DNA of 64,000 nt from Streptomyces sp. CBMA152 (GTDB lineage Bacteria > Actinomycetota > Actinomycetes > Streptomycetales > Streptomycetaceae). Shown one piece after another: positions 7,991-16,144 of this stretch (position 1 is the first letter of the stretch; each line of letters starts with the position of its first letter). The stretch is taken from NCBI RefSeq assembly GCF_014596475.1, contig NZ_MECJ01000028.1:1-64000 (forward strand), given 5' to 3'. The notes below the pieces were generated by a model. It had not been told where the DNA came from, did not search any database, and saw only the letters and a list, made by a program, of their open reading frames with translations. The position numbers and the translations under genes are program-made.

Positions 7991-8959
7991 ATGCGTGCAC
8001 TTCTCGTGGTCAACCCGGCGGCTACCACCACCAGTGCCCGCACCCGTGACGTCCTCATCCACGCCCTGGCCAGCGAGATGAAGCTGGAGGTCGTGACCAC
8101 GGAGTACCGGGGGCACGCCCGCGATCTGGGGCGGCGGGCGGCGGACGACAGCGACATCGACCTGGTCGTGGCGCTCGGCGGCGACGGCACCGTCAACGAG
8201 GTCGTCAACGGTCTGCTGCACAACGGCCCCGACCCGGAGAACCTGCCGAACTTCGCGGTCGTCCCCGGCGGCTCCACCAATGTCTTCGCGCGCGCGGTCG
8301 GTCTGCCGAACGAGCCGGTGGAGGCGACCGGCATACTCCTCGACGCGCTGCGCGAGGAGCGGAGCCGGGTGGTGAGCCTGGGCCTCGCGGCCGGCACGCC
8401 GGGCACCGAGGACGAGGGCGTCCCGTCCCGCTGGTTCACCTTCTGCGCCGGATTCGGCTTCGACGCCGGGGTCATCGGCCGGGTCGAACAGCAGCGGGAG
8501 CGCGGAAAGCGCTCGACGCACGCGCTGTATCTGCGCCAGGTGGCCAGACAGTTCCTCTCCGAGCCGCACCGCGGCAAGGGCAGGATCACCCTGGAGCGGC
8601 CGGACCAGGACCCGGTCGAGAACCTGGTGATGTCGATAGTGTGCAACACCGCCCCCTGGACCTACCTGGGCAATCGCCCGGTCTTCGCGGCTCCGGACGC
8701 GTCCTTCGAGACCGGCCTCGACATGCTGGCGCTCACCAAGCTGTCGATGTCCACGGCGACCCGTTACGCGACCCAGCTGCTGACCTCGACACCCGAAAAG
8801 GGTCCACACGGCAAGCACGCCGTCTCCATGCATGACCTCACGGACTTCACCTTGCATTCCAAGGCCCCGCTCCCCTTCCAGATGGACGGCGACCACCTGG
8901 GTCTGCGCACCAGCGTGACGTTCACAGGCGTACGCCGTGCACTGCGTGTGATTGTGTGA
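7991..8959 (+). CDS. Diacylglycerol/lipid kinase family protein (DagK catalytic domain)
   Basis: A 322-residue lipid kinase. The glycine-rich nucleotide loop ALGGDGTVNEVVNGL and the following VVPGGSTNVFARAVGLP are diagnostic of the DAGK_cat fold, preceded by the N-terminal VVNPAATTTSARTRD. The C-terminal beta-sandwich half (about 150-322) holds LEVAPDASFETGLDML-type sequence, here APDASFETGLDML. It probably phosphorylates diacylglycerol or a related lipid at the membrane. Start ATG 7991. It lies upstream of wblE but is separated from it by 315 bp with its own regulatory elements. Confidence 0.87.
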   Translation: MRALLVVNPAATTTSARTRDVLIHALASEMKLEVVTTEYRGHARDLGRRAADDSDIDLVVALGGDGTVNEVVNGLLHNGPDPENLPNFAVVPGGSTNVFARAVGLPNEPVEATGILLDALREERSRVVSLGLAAGTPGTEDEGVPSRWFTFCAGFGFDAGVIGRVEQQRERGKRSTHALYLRQVARQFLSEPHRGKGRITLERPDQDPVENLVMSIVCNTAPWTYLGNRPVFAAPDASFETGLDMLALTKLSMSTATRYATQLLTSTPEKGPHGKHAVSMHDLTDFTLHSKAPLPFQMDGDHLGLRTSVTFTGVRRALRVIV

Positions 8960-9217
8960 GTGGAAGGGCCGAAAGTCCTTTAACTCGAACGTTTGGGCTG
9001 GGCCCCACCCCATAGAAGTACGACTGTGACCCAGTCGACACCGAGGAATCAAAAAAAACTTTCCGGAAGGGGTTGTATCCGCCGCCGAGGTTTGCGAATC
9101 TCTACATGGCGATCGGGACGGCCCGCAACACCGGCCTCCGTGAGAGCCAGAACCCCTCCTCAGCTTCGGACCACAACCAGTTCACCTGGAAGTCGGCCCT
9201 TCCCTTGCGGGGGGATT

Positions 9218-9233
9218 CGTGAAAGCGTTCACA
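9218..9233. promoter_or_regulatory. CRP-like palindrome in front of wblE
   Basis: CGTGA-N6-TCACA, one base from the classic CRP consensus TGTGA-N6-TCACA, 41 bp before the wblE ATG. A weaker copy, TGTGA-N6-CGACA, is at 9025-9040. In M. tuberculosis the orthologous whiB1 is controlled by CRP at paired sites. The rest of the 315 bp gap 8960-9274 shows no gene. Confidence 0.55.
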
Positions 9234-9274
9234 TTCACAAGCCACCGTATGAAATACCAAGAGAGGTAGCAGCC

Positions 9275-9532
9275 ATGGACTGGCGTCACAACGCCGTTTG
9301 TCGTGAGGAAGACCCCGAGCTGTTCTTCCCCATCGGCAACACCGGTCCTGCGCTGCTGCAGATCGAGGAAGCCAAGGCCGTCTGCCGTCGCTGCCCCGTG
9401 ATGGAGCAGTGCCTGCAGTGGGCGCTTGAGTCCGGCCAGGACTCCGGCGTCTGGGGTGGCCTCAGCGAGGACGAGCGCCGCGCGATGAAGCGCCGTGCCG
9501 CTCGCAACCGGGCGCGCAACGCGACCGCCTGA
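9275..9532 (+). CDS. wblE: WhiB-family iron-sulfur regulator WblE (WhiB1 type)
   Basis: An 85-residue Wbl protein. The four cluster ligands are Cys9, Cys37, Cys40 and Cys46 (C-x27-C-x2-C-x5-C), followed by the G[V/I]WGG turn at residues 58-62 and a basic C-terminal tail RRAARNRARNATA. Spacing and length match WhiB1/WblE exactly. The [4Fe-4S] form binds the principal sigma factor and reacts with NO in the mycobacterial orthologue. Start ATG 9275 follows GAGAGG. It has an isolated promoter with a CRP-like site and is followed by a strong hairpin, so it is monocistronic. Confidence 0.96.
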   Translation: MDWRHNAVCREEDPELFFPIGNTGPALLQIEEAKAVCRRCPVMEQCLQWALESGQDSGVWGGLSEDERRAMKRRAARNRARNATA

Positions 9533-9624
9533 TCCCCCCTCTGCCTAGGCCCGCGCGGCGCGTACAGCGAGTACGCACTCACCGCCCCCCGAGCCGCAGC
9601 GCGCAGCAGTAACCCACAGCATCC

Positions 9625-9657
9625 GAGCCCCGGACCGATTCACTTGGTCCGGGGCTC
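9625..9657. terminator. Terminator hairpin after wblE
   Basis: A perfect 12 bp stem GAGCCCCGGACC with a 9-base loop, between the convergent wblE and sensor-kinase genes. GC-rich, without a U tract, as usual in Streptomyces. Confidence 0.85.
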
Positions 9658-9709
9658 GCTGCTGTGTGCGGTGTTCACGATCGCGTACGGGGAAAACCGG
9701 CGGCCCGGG

Positions 9710-11176
9710 TTACTTCTCCGCCCGCACCGGCACGTCGAGGACGACCTGGGTGCCGCGCTCGGGAGCCGCGACCATGTCGAAGGCGCCGCCCAGTTCGCCC
9801 TCGACCAGGGTCCGGACGATCTGGAGGCCGAGGTTCCCGGCCTTCTGCGGGTCGAATCCCTCGGGCAGCCCGCGGCCGTCGTCGCGCACAGTGATCAGCA
9901 GCCGCGCGTCCTCGCGGGTACCGCCGCGTACGGCCGAGACCTCGACCGTGCCGTGCTCCCCCTGGGCGAAGGCGTGCTCCAGGGCGTTCTGGAGGATCTC
10001 GGTCAGGACCATCGCGAGCGGGGTGGCGACCTCGGCGTCGAGGATGCCGAACCGGCCCGTACGCCGGCAGGTGACCTTGCCCGGGGAGATCTCCGCGACC
10101 ATCGCGAGCACCCGGTCGGCGATCTCGTCGAACTCGACGCGCTCGTCCAGGTTCTGCGAGAGCGTCTCGTGCACGATCGCGATCGAGCCGACGCGCCGCA
10201 CGGCCTCGTTCAGCGCCTCGCGGCCCTCCTCGGACTCGATCCGCCGGGACTGCAGGCGCAGCAGGGCCGCGACCGTCTGGAGGTTGTTCTTCACCCGGTG
10301 GTGGATCTCCCGGATGGTGGCGTCCTTGGTGATCAACTCGCGCTCACGGCGGCGCAGTTCCGTGACGTCCCGCAGCAGCACGAGCGAGCCGATGCGCGTG
10401 CCCTTGGGCTTGAGCGGGATGGCGCGCAGCTGGATGACCCCGCCGCTGCCCTCCACCTCGGCCTCGCGCGGGGCGTATCCGCTGGCCAGTTTGGCGATCG
10501 CCTCGTCCACCGGGCCGCGCGAGGGCGCGAGTTGGGCGGTGAGCTCGCCGAGGTGGTGGCCGACGAGGTCGGAGGCGAGCCCGAGCCGGTGGTACGCGGA
10601 GAGGGCGTTCGGCGAGGCGTACTGGACGATGCCGTCCGCGTCCAGCCTGATCAGCCCGTCGCCCGCGCGCGGCGACGCGTCCATGTCGACCTGCTGCCCC
10701 GGGAACGGGAACGACCCGGCGGCGATCATCTGCGCCAGGTCGGAGGCGGACTGGAGGTAGGTGAGCTCAAGCCGGGAGGGGGTGCGCACGGTGAGCAGGT
10801 TCGTGTTGCGCGCGATCACTCCCAGTACACGGCCCTCCCTGCGGACGGGGATGGACTCGACCCGGACCGGGACCTCCTCGCGCCACTCCGGGTCGCCCTC
10901 GCGCACGATCCGACCCTCGTCGAGCGCGGCGTCGAGCAGCGGGCGGCGCCCGCGCGGGACGAGGTGGCCGACCATGTCGTCCTGGTAGGAGGTGGGTCCG
11001 GTGTTGGGCCGCATCTGCGCGACGGACACGTACCGGGTGCCGTCCAGGGTCGGGACCCACAGCACCAGGTCGGCGAAGGAGAGGTCGGAGAGCAGCTGCC
11101 ACTCCGAGACCAGCAGGTGCAACCACTCCAGGTCGGACTCACTGAGAGCGGTGTGCTGGCGTACGAGGTCGTTCAT
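9710..11176 (-). CDS. PdtaS-like soluble sensor histidine kinase (GAF-PAS-HisKA_2-HATPase)
   Basis: A 488-residue cytosolic histidine kinase. A GAF-like N-terminal domain (about 1-150) is followed by a PAS domain (about 170-285) containing DADGIVQYASPNALSAYHRL, a HisKA_2 dimerisation helix with the phospho-acceptor in TIREIHHRVKNNLQTVAALL, and an HATPase_c domain with LTEILQNALEHAF (N box) and VRDDGRGLPEGFD (G1). No membrane segment is visible. The architecture is that of M. tuberculosis PdtaS, whose partner PdtaR is an ANTAR RNA-binding regulator; no response regulator lies nearby, so it is an orphan kinase here. Start ATG 11176 is preferred; GTG 11185 is possible. It is divergent from nagB across 469 bp. 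Confidence 0.88.
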   Translation of the reverse strand: MNDLVRQHTALSESDLEWLHLLVSEWQLLSDLSFADLVLWVPTLDGTRYVSVAQMRPNTGPTSYQDDMVGHLVPRGRRPLLDAALDEGRIVREGDPEWREEVPVRVESIPVRREGRVLGVIARNTNLLTVRTPSRLELTYLQSASDLAQMIAAGSFPFPGQQVDMDASPRAGDGLIRLDADGIVQYASPNALSAYHRLGLASDLVGHHLGELTAQLAPSRGPVDEAIAKLASGYAPREAEVEGSGGVIQLRAIPLKPKGTRIGSLVLLRDVTELRRRERELITKDATIREIHHRVKNNLQTVAALLRLQSRRIESEEGREALNEAVRRVGSIAIVHETLSQNLDERVEFDEIADRVLAMVAEISPGKVTCRRTGRFGILDAEVATPLAMVLTEILQNALEHAFAQGEHGTVEVSAVRGGTREDARLLITVRDDGRGLPEGFDPQKAGNLGLQIVRTLVEGELGGAFDMVAAPERGTQVVLDVPVRAEK

Positions 11177-11383
11177 GGAGGGCACGTCAGCGAGGGTACC
11201 CGCGCGGGCCGCGGCGCCGGGTCGGGACCCTCGGCCCGTCCGGCACCGCAGCCCGGATATTGCCGGCCGACGGGTGTGCGGTGCCCCTCGGCCTTACGGG
11301 AGGTGCCCGGCCCGGTCAGGGCAGAGAGTGCCGTGCACCTCGTCCGGTCTCCTGTGCGGGGAGGCCGGAGGTCTGCTGGCCAT

Positions 11384-11399
11384 TGTGGACTAGACCATT
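11384..11399. promoter_or_regulatory. dre-like DasR site in the kinase/nagB intergenic region
   Basis: The core TGGACTAGACCA differs from the dre core TGGTCTAGACCA at one position. It lies 208 bp from the sensor-kinase start and 246 bp from nagB. Apart from this and the site at 11596-11611 I see no gene or strong structure in 11177-11645. Confidence 0.6.
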
Positions 11400-11595
11400 C
11401 CTGGGTGTCCATCCGTTTGCGTTGACGCGTCCCGGCCACGGACGCCCCGGCCCAGAGTGCCACGTTCGGCGCCGACATGCGCGATGCCTCCAAATGGCGG
11501 TCTCCGTATGCGTTCCGGAAACCCTCGCGACCGACCATGACAGGAGGGCGACAGAAGGCGCGACCACCCGCCGAAAAGGCCCTCGGCTCTGCTAG

Positions 11596-11611
11596 ATTGG
11601 TCTATACCACA
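11596..11611. promoter_or_regulatory. DasR operator (dre) of nagB
   Basis: ATTGGTCTATACCACA, matching the dre consensus ACTGGTCTAGACCACT at 13 of 16 positions with intact TGGTCT/ACCA half-sites, 34 bp before the nagB start. DasR is encoded 6 kb downstream in this window. Confidence 0.88.
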
Positions 11612-11645
11612 TACGGTTCTCACGTCTCCAGATCGGCAGGCCCAC

Positions 11646-12431
11646 GTGGAAGTTGTCATCGTCCCGGACGCCAAGGCGGGCGGCGAGCTCATCGCGGAGT
11701 CCATCGCGGCCCTGTGGCGCCGCAAGCCCGACGCCCTCCTGGGCGTGGCCACCGGCTCGACCCCGCTGCCCATCTACGACGCCCTGACGGCCAAGGTCGC
11801 CGCCGGTGCCGTCGACGTCTCGCGGGCCCGGGTCTGCCAGCTCGACGAGTACGTCGGGCTGCCGACCGGGCACCCCGAGTCGTACCGCGCGACCGTGCTG
11901 CGCCAGGTCGTCGAGCCGCTGGGGCTCGCGGCCGACTCCTTCCTGGGCCCGGACGGCTCGGCGGACGACGTCCAGGCCGCGTGCGAGGCGTACGACCGGG
12001 CGCTGGCCGAGGCCGGCGGGGTCGACCTGCAGATCCTCGGCATCGGCACCGACGGGCACATCGGCTTCAACGAGCCCTGCTCCTCGCTCGCCTCGCGCAC
12101 CCGGATCAAGACGCTGACCGAGCAGACCCGGATCGACAACGCGCGCTTCTTCGACGACGACATCGAGCAGGTGCCGCACCACGTCATCACCCAGGGGATC
12201 GGCACCATCCTGGAGGCCCGGCACCTGGTGCTGCTCGCCACCGGCGAGGGCAAGGCCGAGGCGGTCGCCCAGACCGTCGAGGGCCCGGTCGCCTCGGTCG
12301 TCCCCGCCTCCGCGCTCCAGCTCCACCCGCACGCGACGGTGGTGGTGGACGAGGCGGCCGCGTCCAAGCTGAAGCTGGCGCACTATTTCCGCCACACGTA
12401 CGCCAACAAGCCGGTGTGGCAGGGCCTGTAG
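11646..12431 (+). CDS. nagB: Glucosamine-6-phosphate deaminase
   Basis: A 261-residue enzyme converting GlcN-6-P to fructose-6-P plus ammonia, the entry of amino sugars into glycolysis. Visible motifs: ATGSTPLPIYDAL (phosphate loop), QLDEYVGLP (catalytic Asp) and GIGTDGHIGFNEP (catalytic Asp/His). Length and ends fit the family. The start is GTG 11646. A dre operator lies just upstream, placing it in the DasR regulon, where GlcN-6-P is the inducer that releases DasR. It converges with dasD across a 265 bp repeat-rich gap. Confidence 0.95.
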   Translation: MEVVIVPDAKAGGELIAESIAALWRRKPDALLGVATGSTPLPIYDALTAKVAAGAVDVSRARVCQLDEYVGLPTGHPESYRATVLRQVVEPLGLAADSFLGPDGSADDVQAACEAYDRALAEAGGVDLQILGIGTDGHIGFNEPCSSLASRTRIKTLTEQTRIDNARFFDDDIEQVPHHVITQGIGTILEARHLVLLATGEGKAEAVAQTVEGPVASVVPASALQLHPHATVVVDEAAASKLKLAHYFRHTYANKPVWQGL

Positions 12432-12444
12432 CCCCCTGTTTGCA

Positions 12445-12694
12445 CCCCACCCCGCCCCTTCCCGAAAGCCCTTGGCGGGCGGCCGGGTGGGGGTCGGGGT
12501 GGGCTGCCGGGGGCTTTGCCCCCGGACCCCCCTCTTTGTCTGAACGCCGGTGGGGGCTTGTCGCGCAGTTCCCCGCGCCCCTAGGAGCGCCCTCCGGGCG
12601 CATCTAAGGGGCGCGGGGAACTGCGCGAGCAACCACGCACGGTCCGCAGACGAACAACACCCGCCGGAGGCTTTCGGGAAGGGGCGGGGTGGGG
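12445..12694. repeat. Nested inverted repeats between convergent nagB and dasD
   Basis: The outer arms are 26 bp perfect inverted repeats at 12445-12470 and 12669-12694. Inside lie an 8 bp hairpin CCGGGGGC-TTT-GCCCCCGG at 12507-12525 and a 22 bp perfect inverted repeat, arms 12561-12582 and 12607-12628, containing GCGCAGTTCCCCGCGCCCCT. The inner pieces resemble short palindromic sequences that recur in Streptomyces intergenic DNA. The whole 12432-12696 gap is non-coding and may terminate both genes. Confidence 0.85.
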
Positions 12695-12696
12695 GA

Positions 12697-14202
12697 TCAG
12701 GCCCCCGCCACAACCTCCGCCGCCGCCCGGCCGCACACCCTCGCCGCGCCATGCGTGGCGATGTGCACCGCCCCCCTCGGGGGCGCCTGGGGCACGCCCA
12801 TTTCGATCACCACCGTGTCGGGGCGCGCCGACAGCAGGGTGTGCAGGGCCGCCGACATCCACGGATGCCGGTGCTCGTCGCGGACGACCGCGACGATACG
12901 GCGGGTGCCCGCCGCGGCGAGAACCTCGGACGGATCCGCGTCCGGCCCGTACGTCCCCGTCTCCGTCCCCGGCACCAGCGCCGAAAGCTCCGCCGCCACC
13001 CCCCACGGCGTCTCGTCCCCGACGGCGATGTTCGCGACCGGGGTGAACGACGCCACATAGGGCGCGGCGGCGAGCGGCGCCGCATCCCCCGTCACGCGCA
13101 GCGCCCGCCGCGCCGCGACCAGGCCGATGTCGGTGCCGGGCGCGGTCCCCTCCTGCACGTCCGCGCCCGGCGCCGCAACGTCCCCCCTGGCCCGCCGGGT
13201 CCAGGACGCGAGGGCGCGCACCCGCGCCGCCGCGTCCGCCAGGCGTGACTCGGGCAGTTCGCCGGCCCGTACCGCGGCGACGAGGGCGTCGCGCAACCGC
13301 AGCACGGTGTCCTCGTCCGCAAGGCCGCCGCCGACGCACAACGCGTCGGCGCCCGCCGCGATCGCGAGGACCGAGCCGCGCTCGATGCCGTACGTCGAGG
13401 CGATGGCCTGCATCTCCACGGCGTCGGTGACGATCAGCCCGTCGTAGCCGAGTTCGTCCCGCAGCAGTCCGGTCAGGACACGCGGGCTCAGCGTCGCCGG
13501 GCGGGTCGGGTCGAGCGCGGGAAGAAGAATATGCGCACTCATGACCGACTTGGAACCCGCGGCGATCGCCGCACGGAAGGGCACCAGTTCACGGGCGTGC
13601 AGCGTGTCGAGGTCCACGTCGATGCGGGGCAGCGCGTGGTGCGAGTCGACGGCGGTGTCGCCATGGCCCGGGAAGTGCTTGGTGCAGGCGGCGACTCCGG
13701 CGGACTGGAGCCCCTCGATGTACGCGGCGGTGTGCCGGGCGACCAGCTGCGGGTCGGCGCCGAACGACCGTACGCCGATGACCGGATTGCCCGGATTGGA
13801 GTTGACGTCGGCGGACGGCGCCCAGTTGAGGTCGACCCCGCAGGCGGCCAGGCGGCGGCCCAGCTCATGGGCGACGTCCCGGGTCAGCGCCGTGTCGTCG
13901 ACCGCGCCGAGCGCGAGGTTGCCGGGGAAGGACGAACCCGTACGGACTTCGAGGCGGGTGACGTCCCCGCCCTCCTCGTCGATGGCGACCAGGACATCGC
14001 CCCGCTCGGCCCTCAACTGGGCGGTGAGCGCGGCCAGTTGGGCGGCCGAGGCGATGTTGCGGCCGAACAGGCCGACCGAGGTCAGGCCCTCGCCGATCCG
14101 GCGCAGCAGCCAGTCGGGGGCGGTGGTGCCGACGAAACCGGGCTGCAGAACGGTGAGAGCATCACGCGTCAGAGTGTCTGTGCTGCGTGCGATCGTCGTC
14201 AT
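12697..14202 (-). CDS. dasD: Intracellular GH3 beta-N-acetylglucosaminidase DasD
   Basis: A 501-residue family 3 glycoside hydrolase of the NagZ type. KHFPGHGDTAVDSHHALP is the NagZ signature with the His/Asp acid-base loop, and IVTDAVEMQAI carries the catalytic Asp. There is no signal peptide, so it acts in the cytosol, splitting imported chitobiose to GlcNAc. The C-terminal third (about 340-501) is a second alpha/beta domain. It starts at ATG 14202, nine bases after the dasC stop, and is therefore the last gene of dasABCD. I recall the S. coelicolor orthologue being named DasD. Confidence 0.9.
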   Translation of the reverse strand: MTTIARSTDTLTRDALTVLQPGFVGTTAPDWLLRRIGEGLTSVGLFGRNIASAAQLAALTAQLRAERGDVLVAIDEEGGDVTRLEVRTGSSFPGNLALGAVDDTALTRDVAHELGRRLAACGVDLNWAPSADVNSNPGNPVIGVRSFGADPQLVARHTAAYIEGLQSAGVAACTKHFPGHGDTAVDSHHALPRIDVDLDTLHARELVPFRAAIAAGSKSVMSAHILLPALDPTRPATLSPRVLTGLLRDELGYDGLIVTDAVEMQAIASTYGIERGSVLAIAAGADALCVGGGLADEDTVLRLRDALVAAVRAGELPESRLADAAARVRALASWTRRARGDVAAPGADVQEGTAPGTDIGLVAARRALRVTGDAAPLAAAPYVASFTPVANIAVGDETPWGVAAELSALVPGTETGTYGPDADPSEVLAAAGTRRIVAVVRDEHRHPWMSAALHTLLSARPDTVVIEMGVPQAPPRGAVHIATHGAARVCGRAAAEVVAGA

Positions 14203-14211
14203 GGAGCGGCG

Positions 14212-15066
14212 TCATCCCTTCACGGCGCCGGCCGTCAGACCCGCGGCCATCTTGCGCTGGACGAGGAGGAAGAGCGCCACGATGGGGACGGCCATCAAGG
14301 TGGAGCCGGCCATCATCGGGGCGAACTCGGTGCCGTGCTGGGTGGTGAAGCTGGAGAGCCAGACGGTGGCGGTCTGGTGGTTCTGGCTCATCAGCATCAG
14401 GGCGTAGAGGTATTCGTTCCACGCCTGGATGAAGCCGTAAACCGAGGTGGCCACCATGCCCGGGGCGAGCAGCGGGAACACGACGCGCAGGAACGCGCCG
14501 GTGCGGCTGCACCCGTCGACCATCGCCGCCTCCTCCAGCTCCTTGGGGACGTTGACGATGAAGCCGCGCAGCGTCCAGACCGTGAAGGGCAGGATGAAGG
14601 TGAGGTAGGTGAGGATCAGGCCGGACAACTTGTCGTACTGACCCAGGTCGTTGAGGAGCAGGAAGACCGGGATGATCATCGCGACCAGCGGGATCATCTG
14701 CACCGCGAGGATGCCGACGATCACGATCTTGCGGCCCCGGAAGGCGAACCGCGAGATGGCGAGCGCCGCGAGCAGGCCGACCGCGATCCCGATGACCACG
14801 ACGACGAGCGAGACGATCAGCGAGCGGCCGATCGAGCCCCAGAAGTCGCCGATGTCCAGCGCCCGGCGGAAGTTCTCCAGGGTGAACGTCCGCGGGAAGA
14901 AGTGCGGGTTCGGGTCGATCGCGTCCTTGGCGGGCTTCAGCGCCGTGTTGAGCATCCAGTAGACGGGGAAGCCGGCGGTGGCGAAGACGAGCAGGCCGAG
15001 CAGGTTCCAGCCGAGCTTGGACTTCTTGCGGCGAGGGCGCGCGGGCGCCGATACGGAGGCAGCCAT
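14212..15066 (-). CDS. dasC: Chitobiose ABC transporter permease DasC
   Basis: A 284-residue MalG-type permease with six hydrophobic segments. The EAA loop that contacts the ATPase reads KELEEAAMVDGCSRTGAFLR, and the family C-terminus QRKMAAGLTAGAVKG is present. Start ATG 15066, three bases from the dasB stop. There is no ATP-binding gene in the cluster; in Streptomyces the shared ATPase MsiK, encoded elsewhere, serves this importer. Confidence 0.93.
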   Translation of the reverse strand: MAASVSAPARPRRKKSKLGWNLLGLLVFATAGFPVYWMLNTALKPAKDAIDPNPHFFPRTFTLENFRRALDIGDFWGSIGRSLIVSLVVVVIGIAVGLLAALAISRFAFRGRKIVIVGILAVQMIPLVAMIIPVFLLLNDLGQYDKLSGLILTYLTFILPFTVWTLRGFIVNVPKELEEAAMVDGCSRTGAFLRVVFPLLAPGMVATSVYGFIQAWNEYLYALMLMSQNHQTATVWLSSFTTQHGTEFAPMMAGSTLMAVPIVALFLLVQRKMAAGLTAGAVKG

Positions 15067-15068
15067 GG

Positions 15069-16064
15069 TTACTCCACCTCTCCGATCTTCAGCATCTGAC
15101 GCATGTACACGGCGATCACACCGAGCAGCAGCAGCACGGTGAGCAGCGCGATCGCGGAGCCCTGCGAGTAGTCGTTGACCACGAACGCCTTGTCGTACGA
15201 GTACGTGGTGAGGAGCTGGAACTCGGGCTCGGGGTGGCCGCCGCGCATCACGAAGACCTGCGGGAAGACGCCCATGTCCCAGATGACGGAAAGCGTCGCC
15301 AGCATCACGATGATCGGCTTGAGGATCGGCAGGGTGACGTGCCGGAACACGCCCCAGGCGCCCGCCCCGTCGAGCCGGGCGGCCTCTTCGAGCTCCTTGG
15401 GGACCTGGGTGAGGCCCGCGCTCAGCGTGATCACGACGAACGGCACCGCGCCCCACACCACGAGCAGCATGATCACGGCGAGGCCCTGCGGGCCGCTGGC
15501 GAACCAGTTGTGGCCGTCCATGTCGACCCCGGGCAACCGGCTGAGCAGCCAGTTCAGTACGCCGAAGTCACTGTCGAACATCCACTTGAAGATGGTGATG
15601 GCGACGACGACGGGCATGCCCCAGCTCGCCACCAGCGCGATGTTGACGAGCGTCTTGACCCAGCCGGAGACCCGCTGGAGCAGCAGGGCGACCAGCATGC
15701 CGAGCACCATGGTCAGCACGACCGCGGTGAAGGCGAACAGGACCGTACGGACGACGACGGTCCAGAACTCGTTGTCGCTCAGGACGTTGGTGAAGTTGTC
15801 GAAGCCGACCGACTCGGGGCTCTTGAAGCCCCACAGCTGCGGCTGGCCGAACTTCTGGAAGGACAGGGTGACCAGGCGTACCAGCGGATAGCCGAGTACG
15901 ACGGCGAGCGCGATCAGGCACGGGGCGAGCAGCGCCCAGGGCACCGCCGCCTGTCCCACGCCGCGCTTTCTGGCCGGCCCGTTCGGCTTCCCGGATTCCC
16001 CACTGTGTTGTGGGTCGCGCCGCGCCGGCGGCACCTTGGCGGTGGTTGTCTCTGCGGCACTCAT
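15069..16064 (-). CDS. dasB: Chitobiose ABC transporter permease DasB
   Basis: A 331-residue MalF-type permease. A Ser/Pro-rich cytosolic N-terminus of about 40 residues precedes six membrane segments, starting with VPWALLAPCLIALAVVLGYP. The EAA loop is KELEEAARLDGAGAWGVFRH. It pairs with DasC to form the membrane channel of the N,N'-diacetylchitobiose importer. A strong hairpin lies between dasA and this gene, so dasBC are probably expressed below dasA, as is common for ABC operons. Confidence 0.93.
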   Translation of the reverse strand: MSAAETTTAKVPPARRDPQHSGESGKPNGPARKRGVGQAAVPWALLAPCLIALAVVLGYPLVRLVTLSFQKFGQPQLWGFKSPESVGFDNFTNVLSDNEFWTVVVRTVLFAFTAVVLTMVLGMLVALLLQRVSGWVKTLVNIALVASWGMPVVVAITIFKWMFDSDFGVLNWLLSRLPGVDMDGHNWFASGPQGLAVIMLLVVWGAVPFVVITLSAGLTQVPKELEEAARLDGAGAWGVFRHVTLPILKPIIVMLATLSVIWDMGVFPQVFVMRGGHPEPEFQLLTTYSYDKAFVVNDYSQGSAIALLTVLLLLGVIAVYMRQMLKIGEVE

Positions 16065-16099
16065 CGCGCGCTCCTAGCGGTCCCTCTCCGGTACTGGCC

Positions 16100-16139
16100 G
16101 GGCGAGGGCCCCGTCGTTTGTCGGACGGGGCCCTCGCCC
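16100..16139 (-). terminator. Hairpin between dasA and dasB (partial terminator)
   Basis: A perfect 16 bp stem GGGCGAGGGCCCCGTC with an 8-base loop, 5 bp after the dasA stop and 36 bp before dasB. The position suggests an operon-internal attenuator or 3'-end stabiliser that raises binding-protein mRNA over permease mRNA. Confidence 0.75.
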
Positions 16140-16144
16140 ACAGG

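Noticed and set aside
12432..12696. CRISPR-like or phage attachment site in the repeat-rich gap
   Set aside because: The repeats are inverted and nested, not direct and regularly spaced, and there is no integrase, cas gene or tRNA 3' end.
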